37,695 bases of DNA, taken from Alphaproteobacteria bacterium. GTDB lineage: Bacteria; Pseudomonadota; Alphaproteobacteria; RF32; CAG-239. The position numbers and the translations under genes are program-made. Positions 16,213 to 27,383 of this stretch are shown piece by piece (positions within the stretch are counted from its first letter, which is position 1; every line of letters begins with the position of its first letter). The notes beneath the pieces are model-generated. The model saw only the letters and a program-made list of their open reading frames with translations. It did not search any database and was not told the DNA's origin. The stretch is taken from assembly GCA_016288295.1 (NCBI GenBank), contig JAEEYV010000041.1:1-37695 (forward strand), written 5' to 3'.

Positions 16213-16464
16213 ATGCCAGAAAAGAAAATATCTGATTTAAGTTTTGAAGAAGCCCTTACCAAGCTTGAAAATTTGGTAAGAGAACTTGAGGCCGGCAAAA
16301 TAAAACTTGATGACGCTGTATCATCATATGAACAAGCAGTTGCGCTCAAAAAACTATGCGAAAAAAAATTAAATGATGCCAAATTAAAAATTGAAAAAAT
16401 CGAAACCAAAAAAAACGGATCATCCGTTTTAACCCCTTTGGATAAGATGGATAATAATGACTGA
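16213..16464 (+). CDS. xseB: Exodeoxyribonuclease VII small subunit XseB
   Basis: 83 residues from the ATG at 16213, with GGGAGA 6 nt upstream; the ORF-track start at 16174 is an upstream extension without family support. LSFEEALTKLENLVRELEAGK and LDDAVSSYEQAVALKKLCEKKL are the conserved antiparallel helices of XseB. With XseA (not in the window) it degrades single-stranded DNA. It overlaps ispA by 8 nt, a common xseB-ispA arrangement. Confidence 0.95.
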   Translation: MPEKKISDLSFEEALTKLENLVRELEAGKIKLDDAVSSYEQAVALKKLCEKKLNDAKLKIEKIETKKNGSSVLTPLDKMDNND

Positions 16465-17359
16465 TTTTACAGAAACATTAAAAAACTTTTCGCAACGCTT
16501 CAATCAGGAAATTTCTCGCTTTTTTATTTTTCCGACGGGCGATGAAAAAAGAGTATGTGAAGCCATGCACTACTCCCTTAGTCGCGGAGGGAAAAGGCTA
16601 CGCCCGTTTCTGGTTTATGAAACCGCCAACCTTTTCGGCATACCTTTTGAACAATCAATTAACGTTGGCATGGCATTGGAAATGCTCCATACATACTCAC
16701 TTATCCATGATGATTTGCCCGCAATGGATAATGATGATTTGCGCCGTGGATTTCCGACCTGCCACAAACAATTTGATGAAGCAACGGCAATTATTGCCGG
16801 AGATGGTCTGCTCACTTATGCTTTTGAAATAATGAGTTATCCTCAAACCGCCACAGATCCTGCCACTCGCTGCCGCTTAATTGAAATGTTAGCACGAGCT
16901 GCCGGACCTTTCGATGGCATGGTTGCAGGACAAATGCTTGATCTTATTGCATCCACTTATAATCTGCAACATCAAGACTCTGAAAACATCATTAAACATA
17001 TTGAAGAGATGAAGACCGGACGCCTGCTCAGCTATGCTGTTGAAGCCGGCGCTGTACTGGGACAATCATCTGCTGAACAATTTGAAAACTTGACCAATTA
17101 TTCTCGCAAAATCGGTATTGCTTTCCAAATTATCGACGATATTCTCGATGCCACCGGCAACGAGCAACTTGTCGGCAAAACTTTACATAAAGACACAGAC
17201 CAAAACAAGCTCACCTTTGTTAATCTTTATGGATTGGATATGGCAAAACAAATTGCTACCGAATTAATCAACGGCGCAATTAAAGATTTATCATCTTTCA
17301 ATAACAAAGCCGATAACCTTTGCCGTTTGGCTTATTATATAATTGAGCGCAACCATTAA
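16457..17359 (+). CDS. ispA: Farnesyl diphosphate synthase (geranyltranstransferase)
   Basis: 300 residues, the normal length for short-chain bacterial prenyltransferases. It condenses IPP with allylic diphosphates to farnesyl diphosphate for undecaprenyl and quinone synthesis. GGKRLRP (about 44-50), the first aspartate-rich motif DDLPAMDNDDLRRG (about 85-98) and the second FQIIDDILDATG (about 222-233) are all present. The two-residue insertion in the first Asp-rich motif and position after xseB fit IspA. No dxs follows, unlike in many proteobacteria. Confidence 0.93.
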   Translation: MTDFTETLKNFSQRFNQEISRFFIFPTGDEKRVCEAMHYSLSRGGKRLRPFLVYETANLFGIPFEQSINVGMALEMLHTYSLIHDDLPAMDNDDLRRGFPTCHKQFDEATAIIAGDGLLTYAFEIMSYPQTATDPATRCRLIEMLARAAGPFDGMVAGQMLDLIASTYNLQHQDSENIIKHIEEMKTGRLLSYAVEAGAVLGQSSAEQFENLTNYSRKIGIAFQIIDDILDATGNEQLVGKTLHKDTDQNKLTFVNLYGLDMAKQIATELINGAIKDLSSFNNKADNLCRLAYYIIERNH

Positions 17360-17370
17360 GGAGATTTTAT

Positions 17371-18219
17371 ATGAAAAAAATTTTTGCATTATCCGCATTT
17401 ATTGCCTTAAGTATCTTTTGTGCTCACCATGCCGTTTCACAGATTCGTGTTGAAAAAAATTATCATTTTACCAATGATACGTTATCGTTTGTCTCTTTCT
17501 TTGACTACTTTCCGTTTAGTGAAAAACAAAAATGTAGTGATGCCGGCCTATTTAAAGAATTGATTGATAATCTTCAAAAAACCGCAAATAAAGAAATTGA
17601 GGCCTATTGTGCCGAAACATATGAAAAAGCTGTCGATAAAGGAGCCAAAAAAGGAGCCGATATAATCCTTGGAATGTACGCAGATAACGATTTATACGAA
17701 GAATGGAAAATCATTTATCCTGCAATTATTGACAATCCGGTTCATTTAGTCATGACTCCAACTCTTATTTCTCAAGTAAAAGGAATTGATGATCTCAAAG
17801 AACTCAAAGGAGCCATAAACAGCCACGATCATTTCAGTGATTTTGTAAGAGAACAACTCAAAAAATTTGATATTGAAACGCTGGACAGTAGCGATGAAAT
17901 GTACCGCAAACTAATAACCGGAGAAATTGATTATATCTTCACTACATATTGGTACGGTATGGCAGAAGCCATAAAACTGGGAGTCAAAAACATGGTCAGT
18001 TTTTCAAAAAGAGGCATTTGGAATATGCCACTCTTTATTGGGGTTTCAAAGATGTCACCATCTCGTCGTTCTTTATCACACTATCTTACTGAATGGATTG
18101 GCCAGGAAGAATTACGGCAAAAAATAAAGGATACAGCTTTTGAAACACTTAAACAATTAGCGGAAGAAAGCACCGGCATCGTCCCTGAAGAGTATAATCT
18201 CAACAAGTCTAATATGTAA
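17371..18219 (+). CDS. Periplasmic solute-binding-like protein, unknown ligand
   Basis: 282 residues with a cleavable signal peptide (MKKIFALSAFIALSIFCAHH, probable cut near 23). Later elements are reminiscent of family-3 periplasmic binding proteins: DDLKELKGAINSHDHFSDFVREQL (usual 'DLKGKxxGV' region), YRKLITGEIDYIFTTYWYGMAEA (usual 'LxxGxxDa' region) and a C-terminal helix SHYLTEWIGQEEL. No permease or ATPase gene is adjacent, so it is an orphan, perhaps a sensor-associated or envelope protein. AAGGAG gives a good ribosome site 12 nt after ispA, so it is likely co-transcribed. Confidence 0.7.
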   Translation: MKKIFALSAFIALSIFCAHHAVSQIRVEKNYHFTNDTLSFVSFFDYFPFSEKQKCSDAGLFKELIDNLQKTANKEIEAYCAETYEKAVDKGAKKGADIILGMYADNDLYEEWKIIYPAIIDNPVHLVMTPTLISQVKGIDDLKELKGAINSHDHFSDFVREQLKKFDIETLDSSDEMYRKLITGEIDYIFTTYWYGMAEAIKLGVKNMVSFSKRGIWNMPLFIGVSKMSPSRRSLSHYLTEWIGQEELRQKIKDTAFETLKQLAEESTGIVPEEYNLNKSNM

Positions 18220-18220
18220 C

Positions 18221-18249
18221 TTGACCAAAACATAACAAGTTGCTAAATT
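18221..18249 (+). promoter_or_regulatory. Possible promoter before the GST-like gene
   Basis: TTGACC, a 17-nt spacer and TAAATT lie in the 63-nt gap before the 18283 gene, about 34 nt from its ATG. The match is reasonable but based on sequence alone. Confidence 0.4.
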
Positions 18250-18282
18250 GATAATATCGATTATTTTCGCGGGGCAAAACAC

Positions 18283-18954
18283 ATGGGATTATTAATACAT
18301 CATCCAATTTCTCCTTTTTCAAGAAAAGTTCGCTTTCTTCTTAGTGAAAAGCGTGTTCTGTTTGTTTTGAAAGAGGAAGAACCATGGCATTTATCAGCTG
18401 AAGCTCTGCGCTTTAATCCTGCCGGAGAATTACCTATTTTCATTTATGATGGTAATGTCATATCCGGCAATAACGCTACGTGTGAGTTTTTGAATGAATT
18501 TTATCATCCCAAAGAGTTTCCTCTGATTAGCGGTGACTGTAAAAAACGTGCAGAAATACGCCGTCTTACTGAATGGTTTGATACCAAATTTTATCGTGAA
18601 GTATACAAAACCATTGTCAATGAAAAAGTATTCAAACGCTTTACTTCAGGCACTGCTCCTGATTCTCGCGTATTAAAGACGGGGTTGTATAATCTTAATT
18701 TTCACATGGAATACCTTGATTGGCTATGTGAAAATCGCAATTTTTTGGCTGGAGATAATTTTTCTCTCGCTGATATTAGTGCTGCAGCTCACTTATCAAT
18801 TATTGATTACTTGGGTGATGTTCCTTGGGAAGGCTACAAAAATGCTAAAGTTTGGTACTCAAAGGTAAAATCACGCCCTAGCTTCAAAGAAATATTAAAG
18901 GATAATATAAAAGGTATATTACCATCAAAACATTACAGTAATTTGGATTTTTAG
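18283..18954 (+). CDS. Glutathione S-transferase family protein
   Basis: 223 residues with an N-terminal thioredoxin-like half (SPFSRKVRFLLSEKRVLFVLKE, NPAGELPIFIYDG) and a helical C-terminal half ending NFLAGDNFSLADISAAAHLSIIDYL and a WYSKVKSRPSFKEIL tail typical of GSTs. The SNAI glutathione-contact motif is altered to GNNATCEFL. Substrate cannot be inferred; many bacterial GST-like proteins act in stress response or as non-catalytic proteins. No strong Shine-Dalgarno. The next gene starts 2 nt after the stop. Confidence 0.85.
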   Translation: MGLLIHHPISPFSRKVRFLLSEKRVLFVLKEEEPWHLSAEALRFNPAGELPIFIYDGNVISGNNATCEFLNEFYHPKEFPLISGDCKKRAEIRRLTEWFDTKFYREVYKTIVNEKVFKRFTSGTAPDSRVLKTGLYNLNFHMEYLDWLCENRNFLAGDNFSLADISAAAHLSIIDYLGDVPWEGYKNAKVWYSKVKSRPSFKEILKDNIKGILPSKHYSNLDF

Positions 18955-18956
18955 TC

Positions 18957-19478
18957 ATGAAAAATAAACATTTCATACTCGTTGCCATACTTATTTTACT
19001 GAGTGCGTGTTCTCTTAATCCCTTCAGAAAAGACAAGGTTGTTCATGACAGACCAATATGGAACATACCTCCTTTTAACTGGGTCGGAGCTCATGGCAAC
19101 GGACAAGATATTTTTCATTGGCAACGTCCACACACTGGTGTTCAAAAATTTTCTACCGATCACAAATTTTGCATAGAGAAAGCCAAAACATTCAAGCTCT
19201 TCCCGGCTATAAAGAAGTTTTATAGCAAAGTATTCAGAACTGAAGAAAAACATTTTGAAATTCTTGCCGACTGGAACGGTAAAAGTGGCGTTTGGGCAAG
19301 CTTTATACCTTATGCCGGAGCTCAACCGATTATGGTTAATGTGCCTACCCGGGAAGAAGACGACGACATCAGCCCTCGAAAATATGTTAACTGCATGACC
19401 GATCGTGGCTACACCACTCGTAATTATGAAATTCCGGATGTAACCAATGTCTACTTACGCCGTCAGAACGATCAATAA
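18957..19478 (+). CDS. Predicted lipoprotein, unknown function
   Basis: 173 residues with a lipoprotein signal peptide ending LLSAC (lipobox, Cys about 18), so lipid-anchored in the envelope. The mature part is W/F/P-rich near its start (RPIWNIPPFNWVGAHGNGQD) and contains two more cysteines (CIEKAK and CMTDRGY). The CMTDRGY stretch resembles the short 'CMxxxGY' motif of several alphaproteobacterial envelope lipoproteins. No family name can be given. Two nt follow the GST-like gene, so they are co-transcribed; the end overlaps the convergent efflux gene by 7 nt. Confidence 0.75.
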   Translation: MKNKHFILVAILILLSACSLNPFRKDKVVHDRPIWNIPPFNWVGAHGNGQDIFHWQRPHTGVQKFSTDHKFCIEKAKTFKLFPAIKKFYSKVFRTEEKHFEILADWNGKSGVWASFIPYAGAQPIMVNVPTREEDDDISPRKYVNCMTDRGYTTRNYEIPDVTNVYLRRQNDQ

Positions 19479-20854
19479 CCTCCGCCCACCGCCTTATGAA
19501 AAACCACAATGTTTTGGCATATATTGCCATTGCTGTTGATTAAATCATCTTGGGCTGAAAGCAAATTTCGTTCGCTTATCAATAAATCACTAAACTCAAT
19601 CAGTCCCTCATTATATTTAATTTTCATTGTTTTCAAAACATTTTTCATATCTGCTTCAGCCTTTTGCAGGGCTTCATTTTTTTCATACTCTTTTTCAACA
19701 GCATTAATTGCATTTTTAACTTCATTTATTGCATTAAGCAAAACCTCTTGGTACGTATATAAATACTCTTCCTTAATCTCCTTGCTTAGCTTAACTTCAT
19801 TTAGCAACTGCCCCCAATGTAAAAAGGGCATACTCACTTCAGGATTATAACCATAGGCAGCATTTTTAGCATAATTAAGGCTTTTTATACTATGACCTTG
19901 TCGTCCCAACGCTGCATTCAAACTTATATTAGGAAACATTGCCGCAATTGCTTTTCCTATATTAGCATTTTTTGATTTCAGCATTTCTTCTGCTTCCCTA
20001 ACATCTGGACGATTACGCAGAGCTTCTAGTGGAAACTCTCTTATTTTTTCAATATCAAACCTAAAAACAGACTTTATTGCTGACATATCCTTATTCAACA
20101 ACTTATCATCTGGCAATTTTCCCAACAAAACATTTATTGCATTTTTATAATTCTCTGCCGTTTTTTCCAGATCCGGAATTAAGGCTTTTGTATTCTGAAC
20201 TGCAAAATCGGCCTGATATAAATCTTCTTCTCCTACCAAACCTGACTTATACTTGTCTTTAACATTCTGTAAAATATCTTGCTGCAGACGTAAATTATTT
20301 CTGGCATTTTGTAAGCGACTTTGCTCGGTTTTGAGCATCACATAATCATTAATCACTTCAGAAGTTACGGTCACCAAAACATTTTCCATATTTGCTGATG
20401 TTGCTTTATATAAGGCAACAGAGCTTTCAGTAGTACGACGGCCTTTCCCCCAAATATCTATTTCCCAAGAAGCATCAAATCCTACATGAAAATAATCATT
20501 TTTATTGCCAAATTCCTGATATTTTTGAGCATAAGCATAATTATAATCACTTTCGACATCGACCATCGGAAAATAAGTAACTCTCGCAATATCAAGATTA
20601 TATCTTGCCTGACGCAACCTGCTTAATGCCACTTTAATATTTAAATTATTATTTTTTGCCTCAACCGCCAAATTATTTAATGTCTCATCGCCAAACATTT
20701 TATACCACTCTTTATCAAGGGCATAATTATTACTTTTCAAGTTTAGTGTTTTTTGCAATTCTTCATCTGCCCAAAATTGCGGACGTTCATAATCTGGTCC
20801 TACAGAACATGCTGTCAGCAATATAATTGGTAATATTTTATAAATTTTTTGCAT
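19472..20854 (-). CDS. Outer-membrane efflux lipoprotein, NodT/OprM (TolC) family
   Basis: 460 residues from the chosen start [16 protein letters not shown]; the ORF-track start at 20902 adds 16 residues that would hide the lipobox. The lipobox LTAC and the following SVGPDYERP are hallmarks of NodT/OprM outer-membrane factors. Two related long-helix halves are visible ([25 protein letters not shown] and [27 protein letters not shown]). It forms the trimeric outer-membrane channel of the tripartite pump encoded directly upstream and overlaps the pump gene by 17 nt. Confidence 0.93.
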   Translation of the reverse strand: MQKIYKILPIILLTACSVGPDYERPQFWADEELQKTLNLKSNNYALDKEWYKMFGDETLNNLAVEAKNNNLNIKVALSRLRQARYNLDIARVTYFPMVDVESDYNYAYAQKYQEFGNKNDYFHVGFDASWEIDIWGKGRRTTESSVALYKATSANMENVLVTVTSEVINDYVMLKTEQSRLQNARNNLRLQQDILQNVKDKYKSGLVGEEDLYQADFAVQNTKALIPDLEKTAENYKNAINVLLGKLPDDKLLNKDMSAIKSVFRFDIEKIREFPLEALRNRPDVREAEEMLKSKNANIGKAIAAMFPNISLNAALGRQGHSIKSLNYAKNAAYGYNPEVSMPFLHWGQLLNEVKLSKEIKEEYLYTYQEVLLNAINEVKNAINAVEKEYEKNEALQKAEADMKNVLKTMKIKYNEGLIEFSDLLISERNLLSAQDDLINSNGNICQNIVVFHKAVGGGY

Positions 20855-23800
20855 TCTTTTGCCTTTTTCCCACGTACTCTTTAATTGTTTCAAACAATGC
20901 AAAATAAGCCGGAATAAATATAATACCTACTCCCGTTGCCGCAATCATTCCCCAAAAAACGGCTGTTCCGATTGCTATCTGGCTGGCCGCACCGGCACCT
21001 TTTGCTACAACCATCGGAAAAACTCCCAAAATAAAAGTCATTGCTGTCATAAGCACCGCCCTAAAACGCTCTTCTGCTCCTTTCAACGAAGCATCTAAAA
21101 TCGATTCTCCTTTTTCTCGATAATCCTTGGTAAACTCTACAATCAAAATGGCATTCTTAGCCGCCAACCCAATCATCATCACCAACCCTAATTGAGCATA
21201 AATACTCAACGACTGCCCCATAATATGTAAACCGACTAAAGCCCCCAAAATTGCAAATATTGTTGAAAACATTACCGCAAAGGCCAACATCCAACTTTCA
21301 TAAAGTGCCACCAAAAACAAATAACAAAAAACCAGTGCCAACCCTATTAATATTAAAACCAGACCTGAAGCTTCAACCTCTTGCAAACTAAGGCCGGTCC
21401 ATGCAATCTGATAATCTTCCGGATTTAACAATTTTTGCGCCATTTGCTCAATCGATAATATTGCGCCCCCCGTACTCACACCATTAGCCGTTTGTGCCAC
21501 AATTGAAGCATCTTGATATTGATTGTAACGATTGATAATCTTAGGCAACATTGTAATTTTTATATCTGCAAAACTCTTAACCTTAATCATTGCTCCCTTA
21601 TTTGAGCGAACATACAAATCTTTTACATCTTTAATGCTACGTCTATAATCAAAATCGGCCTGAATAATTACCTTATTCACTAGTCCACTCAATGTAATAT
21701 TATTTACATACCTTGAACCTAAATTATTTTGTAAAGTCGAGAACAAAGAGCCGACCTCTATCCCATAAGCCTCAAGTTTTGTCCTGTCTATATCCAAATA
21801 AACGTGCGGTGCATCATCGCTATATACACTAAAAGCATATGCAAGTTTATTATTTTGATTTAGTTCACCCAAAAATTTTTGCAATTCCTCAAACATTTCC
21901 ATTGAAGACAAATCAGAATTGGAAGCCAGAAACTCCAAACTCAAACCATCACTGTTTCCAATTCCAGGAATAGACGGCGGAGCAAAAAAATTAATCTTGG
22001 CTTCACCAAAATCAGCAAACATCTCACTCAACTGTTGACTAATTTTTTCAATTGAAATTTTTTTTGCCTCTCGCTCTCCCCATGGTTTTAATCCCACAAC
22101 TCCAAGTGCAACATTTTCACCGGCACCACCTAACATACTATACCCGGCAACACTTATAAAATACTCCACTCCCTCAATTGGTTTGATTTTTTTTCCCATC
22201 TTTTGCAATACTGCCGTTGTTTGGTTTATGCCCATTTCATCATCAAGTTGCACATCGGCAAAAACAATACCCTGATCTTCTTCCGGCAAAAAAGAAGATG
22301 CCGTAAACATAAATCCCCCGACAATAGAAGCAATAACAACAATCGTAATAATAATTGTTAATTTTAAGTCCTTACAAAAAAGATTTACTGCCAATAAATA
22401 TTTATTTTTTAAATATTCAATCATTGCATCAAACATCTTGAAAAATCTCGACTTTTTATTTTCTGCCGTATTATTAAGCAGTACTGCACAAAGCGACGGA
22501 CTGAGAGTTAATGCATTAAAAGCTGAAAACACAATTGCTGTAGCAATTGTCATTGCAAATTGTTGATAGATTTTTCCGGTAATTCCGGCCATCAAACCTA
22601 CCGGTACAAAGATTGACAGCAAAACAAAAGTCGTTGCTACTACAGCACTCCCAATTTGTTCCATTGCCTTAACCGAAGCATCATGAGCTGGCATTTTATT
22701 ATAAAACATCAAATATTGCACTCTTTCGACCACAATAATAGCATCATCAACCACCAAACCAATTGCTAAAATCATTGCAAACAAGGTTAAAATATTGATA
22801 TCAAAACCGACCGCATACAAAACGGCAAATGTTGCGATCAATGAAACAGGTATTGTAATCAAAGGAATAAGCGTAGTAGTCACTTTTTGTAAAAAGACAT
22901 ATGTTACCAATACTACCAACAAAAAAGTAATAAATAATGTTTCAATAATGCTCTTTATTGATGCCTTCACATATTGAGTAGAATCATATGCCACTTCAAG
23001 TTCCATGTCTTCCGCAAACATTTTAGACAACTTAGTAATTTCTTTTCTGACATCATTCATAATATTCAGCGAGTTTGATCCCGGAGTTTGGCTCAAAGAC
23101 ATAATCACCGCCGGAGCATTATCATAACTTGCTTTCATTTTGTACGTATCAGCCCCAAGCTCTATTCTTGCGACATCTTCCAAACGCACAATTCCGCCAT
23201 TTTCTGAAGTTGCAACCACAATTTTTCTAAAATCTTCTACCGAATTGAGTAATCCTTTAGCCGCCAACGACAACACAATATTATTTTTTTCTTTTGACGG
23301 AGCCGCTCCTATACTGCCAATTGAAGCTTGAATATTCTGGGAGGCAATAATATTAACAATTTCATCACTATCCAAATTCAACGATGCTAATTTATCAGGA
23401 TTTAGCCATACCCTCATACTATATTGCGGACCAAAAATCTGTACATTACTCACTCCTTCAACACGCCCCAAAGGATTTTTTAGATTCGCATAAGCATAGT
23501 TACTTAAATATAAATCATCATACGTATTATTTGGTGATCTCAAAACCAACATTCCGAGCATATTGGCCATTTCTGTTGTAACTTCCACACCTTCTTGTTG
23601 CACAATTGCCGGAAGTTGTGACATTATTTGGTTCAGGCGATTCTGTACTTTTACCTGAGCAATATCCGGATTCGTTCCTACATTAAATGTAATTGTAAGT
23701 TTATATTCTCCGTTATCGTTTGACGAAGAACTCATGTACAGCATATTTTCGACACCATTAATTTGATTTTCGATCGGTACCGCTACTGTATCAACCACGA

Positions 23801-23969
23801 CTTGAGCACTTGCGCCTGGATAACTGGTACTAACCACAATTTGCGGCGGAGTAATTTGCGGATATTGCGAAACAGGCAAAACAACAATCGCCAATAATCC
23901 CAATAAAACCATTACAATTGAAATAACAGCTGCAAATCTCGGATGATCAATAAAATAACCTGAAAACAC
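20838..23969 (-). CDS. acrB: RND multidrug efflux transporter, HAE1 (AcrB) type
   Basis: 1043 residues, normal for AcrB-like proton/drug antiporters of the inner membrane. The start is GTG with AAGGAG upstream. [19 protein letters not shown] and [22 protein letters not shown] are typical; the TM4 aspartates are in [19 protein letters not shown] and the TM10 lysine is in [15 protein letters not shown], so the proton relay is intact. It starts 2 nt after the adaptor gene. Export substrates cannot be predicted. Confidence 0.97.
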   Translation of the reverse strand: MFSGYFIDHPRFAAVISIVMVLLGLLAIVVLPVSQYPQITPPQIVVSTSYPGASAQVVVDTVAVPIENQINGVENMLYMSSSSNDNGEYKLTITFNVGTNPDIAQVKVQNRLNQIMSQLPAIVQQEGVEVTTEMANMLGMLVLRSPNNTYDDLYLSNYAYANLKNPLGRVEGVSNVQIFGPQYSMRVWLNPDKLASLNLDSDEIVNIIASQNIQASIGSIGAAPSKEKNNIVLSLAAKGLLNSVEDFRKIVVATSENGGIVRLEDVARIELGADTYKMKASYDNAPAVIMSLSQTPGSNSLNIMNDVRKEITKLSKMFAEDMELEVAYDSTQYVKASIKSIIETLFITFLLVVLVTYVFLQKVTTTLIPLITIPVSLIATFAVLYAVGFDINILTLFAMILAIGLVVDDAIIVVERVQYLMFYNKMPAHDASVKAMEQIGSAVVATTFVLLSIFVPVGLMAGITGKIYQQFAMTIATAIVFSAFNALTLSPSLCAVLLNNTAENKKSRFFKMFDAMIEYLKNKYLLAVNLFCKDLKLTIIITIVVIASIVGGFMFTASSFLPEEDQGIVFADVQLDDEMGINQTTAVLQKMGKKIKPIEGVEYFISVAGYSMLGGAGENVALGVVGLKPWGEREAKKISIEKISQQLSEMFADFGEAKINFFAPPSIPGIGNSDGLSLEFLASNSDLSSMEMFEELQKFLGELNQNNKLAYAFSVYSDDAPHVYLDIDRTKLEAYGIEVGSLFSTLQNNLGSRYVNNITLSGLVNKVIIQADFDYRRSIKDVKDLYVRSNKGAMIKVKSFADIKITMLPKIINRYNQYQDASIVAQTANGVSTGGAILSIEQMAQKLLNPEDYQIAWTGLSLQEVEASGLVLILIGLALVFCYLFLVALYESWMLAFAVMFSTIFAILGALVGLHIMGQSLSIYAQLGLVMMIGLAAKNAILIVEFTKDYREKGESILDASLKGAEERFRAVLMTAMTFILGVFPMVVAKGAGAASQIAIGTAVFWGMIAATGVGIIFIPAYFALFETIKEYVGKRQKNAKNL

Positions 23970-23971
23970 CC

Positions 23972-25087
23972 TTAATCTCCTTCTTTAAGTATTTTCATTT
24001 TTTGCTCGTCCTTATTGACCGTAACTTTATCAAGCACCAATAATAAATTTTTACCAAAATTATTTCGCAAAATATATTTATCTCCATATTCATTCAGAAT
24101 ACTGACTAGATAAGGTTTTACCACATTTCCATCTGCAACGTTGACTTCTGCTCCATCCGGCACAAGTTTAACCAAATCTTTTGGCACTACAACACCACTA
24201 TACTGCCGCTTAACAATAACCGTAACATAAGAATTATCTACCAACTTTCTATCAGGATTCGTAAAATCAGCATAGATCGCTATCGCATTTGTCGACTTAT
24301 CCATTGAATTATCTGCATACTTAAAATCTCCTTCATGCTCATATTCACTTCCGTCCGACAAACGCAAATTAATCTGCTCCCCTGCAAACATTTGACTCAA
24401 ATTTATTTCTTCTAAATAGTCTTTATCGCTGATTGAAAAAACAACTCTCGTAGGATCGGTCTGCACAATACTAAATAATTTATTTTGCGGAGTAATATAA
24501 TCTCCCACCGACAGCTCTACATTCCCAACCACACCGTCAATTGTCGCCGTAATCACTGTATATCCCAAATTAACTTCTGCCTTTTCAACTGCCGCTTTAG
24601 CTTGAGCCAATGCTCCTTTTGATGCCTCAAATTTAGCTTCTGCATTATCAATTTCCGTCTTAGAAACGGCTTTAACTCCTGCTTTTTTAATCCTTTCATA
24701 ATAATTTTGAGCATATACAAAATCAGCTTTTGCCTTCATCTCTGCTGCCTTTGCCTCTTCCAAAGTTGCTATATATTCTTCCGGCCTTATTTTAACCAAT
24801 TCATCTCCGACTTTAACATTTTGCCCTCCCTGCACCATAACTTCACTTACAAAACCATTGAGATACGGATAAACATCAACAGCATTAATCGGAGTTACAT
24901 AACCTATATATTCTTTTTCAACCGCAACTTTCTCCTCTTTTATACTGACAGCTCTAACTTCCGGTAATACCTCACTAACTGATTTTTGCCAAACATCGGT
25001 ATAATATTTTACTAAAAATACAATTGCCCCACCTACGACAATTGCCAACATAGCTCTCCAATAACGCCTTTTTCCACTAATCATCAT
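23972..25087 (-). CDS. acrA: RND efflux periplasmic adaptor (membrane fusion protein)
   Basis: 371 residues anchored by one N-terminal membrane helix (about 11-27) rather than a lipobox. The split biotinyl-lipoyl motif appears as [26 protein letters not shown] and later [20 protein letters not shown], with a helical hairpin between ([19 protein letters not shown]). It bridges the RND pump and the outer-membrane channel. It is the first gene of the three-gene operon. No regulator gene lies next to it; the divergent neighbour is mraY. Confidence 0.94.
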   Translation of the reverse strand: MMISGKRRYWRAMLAIVVGGAIVFLVKYYTDVWQKSVSEVLPEVRAVSIKEEKVAVEKEYIGYVTPINAVDVYPYLNGFVSEVMVQGGQNVKVGDELVKIRPEEYIATLEEAKAAEMKAKADFVYAQNYYERIKKAGVKAVSKTEIDNAEAKFEASKGALAQAKAAVEKAEVNLGYTVITATIDGVVGNVELSVGDYITPQNKLFSIVQTDPTRVVFSISDKDYLEEINLSQMFAGEQINLRLSDGSEYEHEGDFKYADNSMDKSTNAIAIYADFTNPDRKLVDNSYVTVIVKRQYSGVVVPKDLVKLVPDGAEVNVADGNVVKPYLVSILNEYGDKYILRNNFGKNLLLVLDKVTVNKDEQKMKILKEGD

Positions 25088-25125
25088 TTTTTACCGCTTT
25101 TGATTTAATCCAAAGTTTAAATAAT

Positions 25126-25154
25126 TTGACTTATCTGCAATTCAAGGCACAATT
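25126..25154 (+). promoter_or_regulatory. Possible promoter of the mraY-ftsZ cluster
   Basis: TTGACT, a 17-nt spacer and ACAATT lie in the 134-nt divergent region between the efflux operon and mraY. The -10 match is weak-to-moderate. Confidence 0.35.
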
Positions 25155-25221
25155 TTAATCAATTTTTTAGACATTATCTGTTATGCTGACCCATAAATAT
25201 TAAATCAATAGGAATACTGTC

Positions 25222-26256
25222 ATGTTATACAATTATCTACCTCCTCTTGCCGGAAATTTTGCAGCTTTTTTTACCTCCCTCATTATCATGTTCGCCTGTG
25301 GCAAAAAATTCATTGCCATAATGCACTCTTGGCAACACGAAGGACAACCAATCCGTGAAGATGGTCCCAAAAGTCATTTGGCCACCAAAAAAGGAACCCC
25401 TACCATGGGAGGTCTGCTTATTCTGCTATCAATAATTATTTCGATTTTACTTTTTACCGACATCACCAACGGCATAAGTTTGGTATGTTTGGCTGTATTA
25501 CTTATTTTCGGATTAGCCGGCTTTTATGACGACTACATCAAAGTCAAAAAGCATACTCCAAATGCTATGACTGCAAAAATCAAACTCCTCATTCAATTTG
25601 CCACCGCTTTTGGTGTCGCAATGTTCGCTATTTCTCTCTACGATAATTCAAAATATATAACCATTATCCCTATAGTTGATTACCCTCTCAATCTTTGGTA
25701 TTTCTACATTCCTTTTGTTATGCTCGTCATTGCAGGCTCATCTAATGCCGTAAATCTGAGTGACGGTCTTGACGGCTTGGCTTCAGGATTGGTAATCCCG
25801 CCATTCTTGGTTTTAGGCATAGTTGCCGGCATGATTGGCTATAGCAGCTACTCACTTCCTCAAATGCAAAGCTTAAGCATTATCTGTTCAGCCGTAATCG
25901 GTGCTTGTTTAGGCTTTTTATGGTTTAACTGCTCCCCGGCTAAAATTTTTATGGGCGATACCGGCTCACTATCTCTCGGAGCCTTGCTGGGAACAGTGGC
26001 TGTTTTCAATAAAATGGAAATTTTGTTGGCATTCATCGGCATTGTTTTTGTTGCAGAAGCTTTATCCGTTATGATTCAAGTATTTTGGTACAAACGTACC
26101 AAAAAAAGAGTTTTTCTGATGGCTCCGATACATCATCATTTTGAACAGAAAGGATGGAAAGAAACCACCGTCGTTGCTCGTTTTGTAATTATTTCATGGA
26201 TTGCTTCAATGCTAGGTCTGTTAATGCTGATATCTTCATTTTGGAGAGCTGAATAA
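25222..26256 (+). CDS. mraY: Phospho-N-acetylmuramoyl-pentapeptide transferase
   Basis: 344 residues, a polytopic inner-membrane enzyme that transfers phospho-MurNAc-pentapeptide to undecaprenyl phosphate, giving lipid I. GPKSHLATKKGTPTMGG, GFYDDYIKVKK (Asp-rich), NAVNLSDGLDGLASG, MGDTGSL and APIHHHFE are all conserved and include the catalytic aspartates. It opens this division/wall block; the usual upstream murE-murF are not here. Its stop and the ftsW start overlap in TAATG. Confidence 0.97.
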   Translation: MLYNYLPPLAGNFAAFFTSLIIMFACGKKFIAIMHSWQHEGQPIREDGPKSHLATKKGTPTMGGLLILLSIIISILLFTDITNGISLVCLAVLLIFGLAGFYDDYIKVKKHTPNAMTAKIKLLIQFATAFGVAMFAISLYDNSKYITIIPIVDYPLNLWYFYIPFVMLVIAGSSNAVNLSDGLDGLASGLVIPPFLVLGIVAGMIGYSSYSLPQMQSLSIICSAVIGACLGFLWFNCSPAKIFMGDTGSLSLGALLGTVAVFNKMEILLAFIGIVFVAEALSVMIQVFWYKRTKKRVFLMAPIHHHFEQKGWKETTVVARFVIISWIASMLGLLMLISSFWRAE

Positions 26257-27383
26257 TGCTGTCAAAACACAGTACAAACAGCCGTTTTGCTAATTGGTGG
26301 TGGACTGTCGACAAACCTCTTTTGTTGTGTATTACTGCTTTGATGGTATTGGGCATTTTTCTGACTTTTTCAGCCAGTCCGGCAGTTGCCCTACGTATTG
26401 GTTATGGTAGCTATCACTTTATCCAAAGACATTTATTCTTTGCCCCTATTGCTTTTGGGGTCATGATTTTTCTATCCATGCAAAGGCTTAAGGTTATCCG
26501 CCGTGTTTCTTTGTTAGGCTATTTAATTGCCCTAATTCTGGTTATTATGACTTTTGTTACTGGCGAAGCCAACAAAGGGGCTTCTCGTTGGATTTCACTT
26601 TTTGGTTTTTCGCTTCAACCATCTGAATTTATAAAACCATTTTTTATTGTAACTGCAGCCTGGCTGTTTGATGGTCAACGCCAACATAGTGAATTTCCCG
26701 GTAACTGGCTTTCAATTGCGCTATTTTGCATAACTGCCGGTCTTATTATGTGCCAACCTGATATTGGTATGACTGCGGTTGTAACCTTGGTGTGGGGATT
26801 CCAGTTTTATTTAAGCGGTATGCCATTGATTCTCATCCCAATACTTGCAGTCCTCGGTATCAGCGGGCTAGTAGGAATCTATTTTATGTTTCCACACTTT
26901 CAGGCTCGTTTTCAGCAATTTTTTGCCTCTGGCGGAGAACTGAGCTTTCAGGTTAAGAAATCACTAGAAGCCTTCCAAAGTGGCAATTTGTTCGGACGCG
27001 GTCCGGGAGAAGGAATTGTTCGTTCTCATATTCCCGATGCACATACCGACTTCATTTATGCCGTTGCCGGTGAGGAATATGGCGTATTTTTATGCTTGGC
27101 GATTGTTGCAATTTATGCCACAATCGTAATACGTTCTTTACTTTTATCATGCAAAGACAATAATTTATTTATAATTTTATCAGCATCAGGATTGGCCATG
27201 TCATTCGGATTACAATCAATTATCAATATGGCTTCAACCTTGCATTTAATTCCTACCAAGGGTATGACACTCCCCTTCATTTCCTATGGCGGTTCTTCGA
27301 TCATTGCTACCGCAATCGGAATGGGAATGTTACTTGCTATTACTCGTAAAAACATTCATGCGGAGGACAAAGATGACCGATAG
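26256..27383 (+). CDS. ftsW: Peptidoglycan glycosyltransferase FtsW
   Basis: 375 residues of the SEDS family, about ten membrane helices, polymerising septal glycan from lipid II with its partner FtsI (absent here). KGASRWISLFGFSLQPSEF, PDAHTDFIYAVAGEEYG and the C-terminal FISYGGSSI are diagnostic. It directly follows mraY without the usual murD between them. Its 3' end overlaps murG by 11 nt. Confidence 0.95.
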   Translation: MLSKHSTNSRFANWWWTVDKPLLLCITALMVLGIFLTFSASPAVALRIGYGSYHFIQRHLFFAPIAFGVMIFLSMQRLKVIRRVSLLGYLIALILVIMTFVTGEANKGASRWISLFGFSLQPSEFIKPFFIVTAAWLFDGQRQHSEFPGNWLSIALFCITAGLIMCQPDIGMTAVVTLVWGFQFYLSGMPLILIPILAVLGISGLVGIYFMFPHFQARFQQFFASGGELSFQVKKSLEAFQSGNLFGRGPGEGIVRSHIPDAHTDFIYAVAGEEYGVFLCLAIVAIYATIVIRSLLLSCKDNNLFIILSASGLAMSFGLQSIINMASTLHLIPTKGMTLPFISYGGSSIIATAIGMGMLLAITRKNIHAEDKDDR

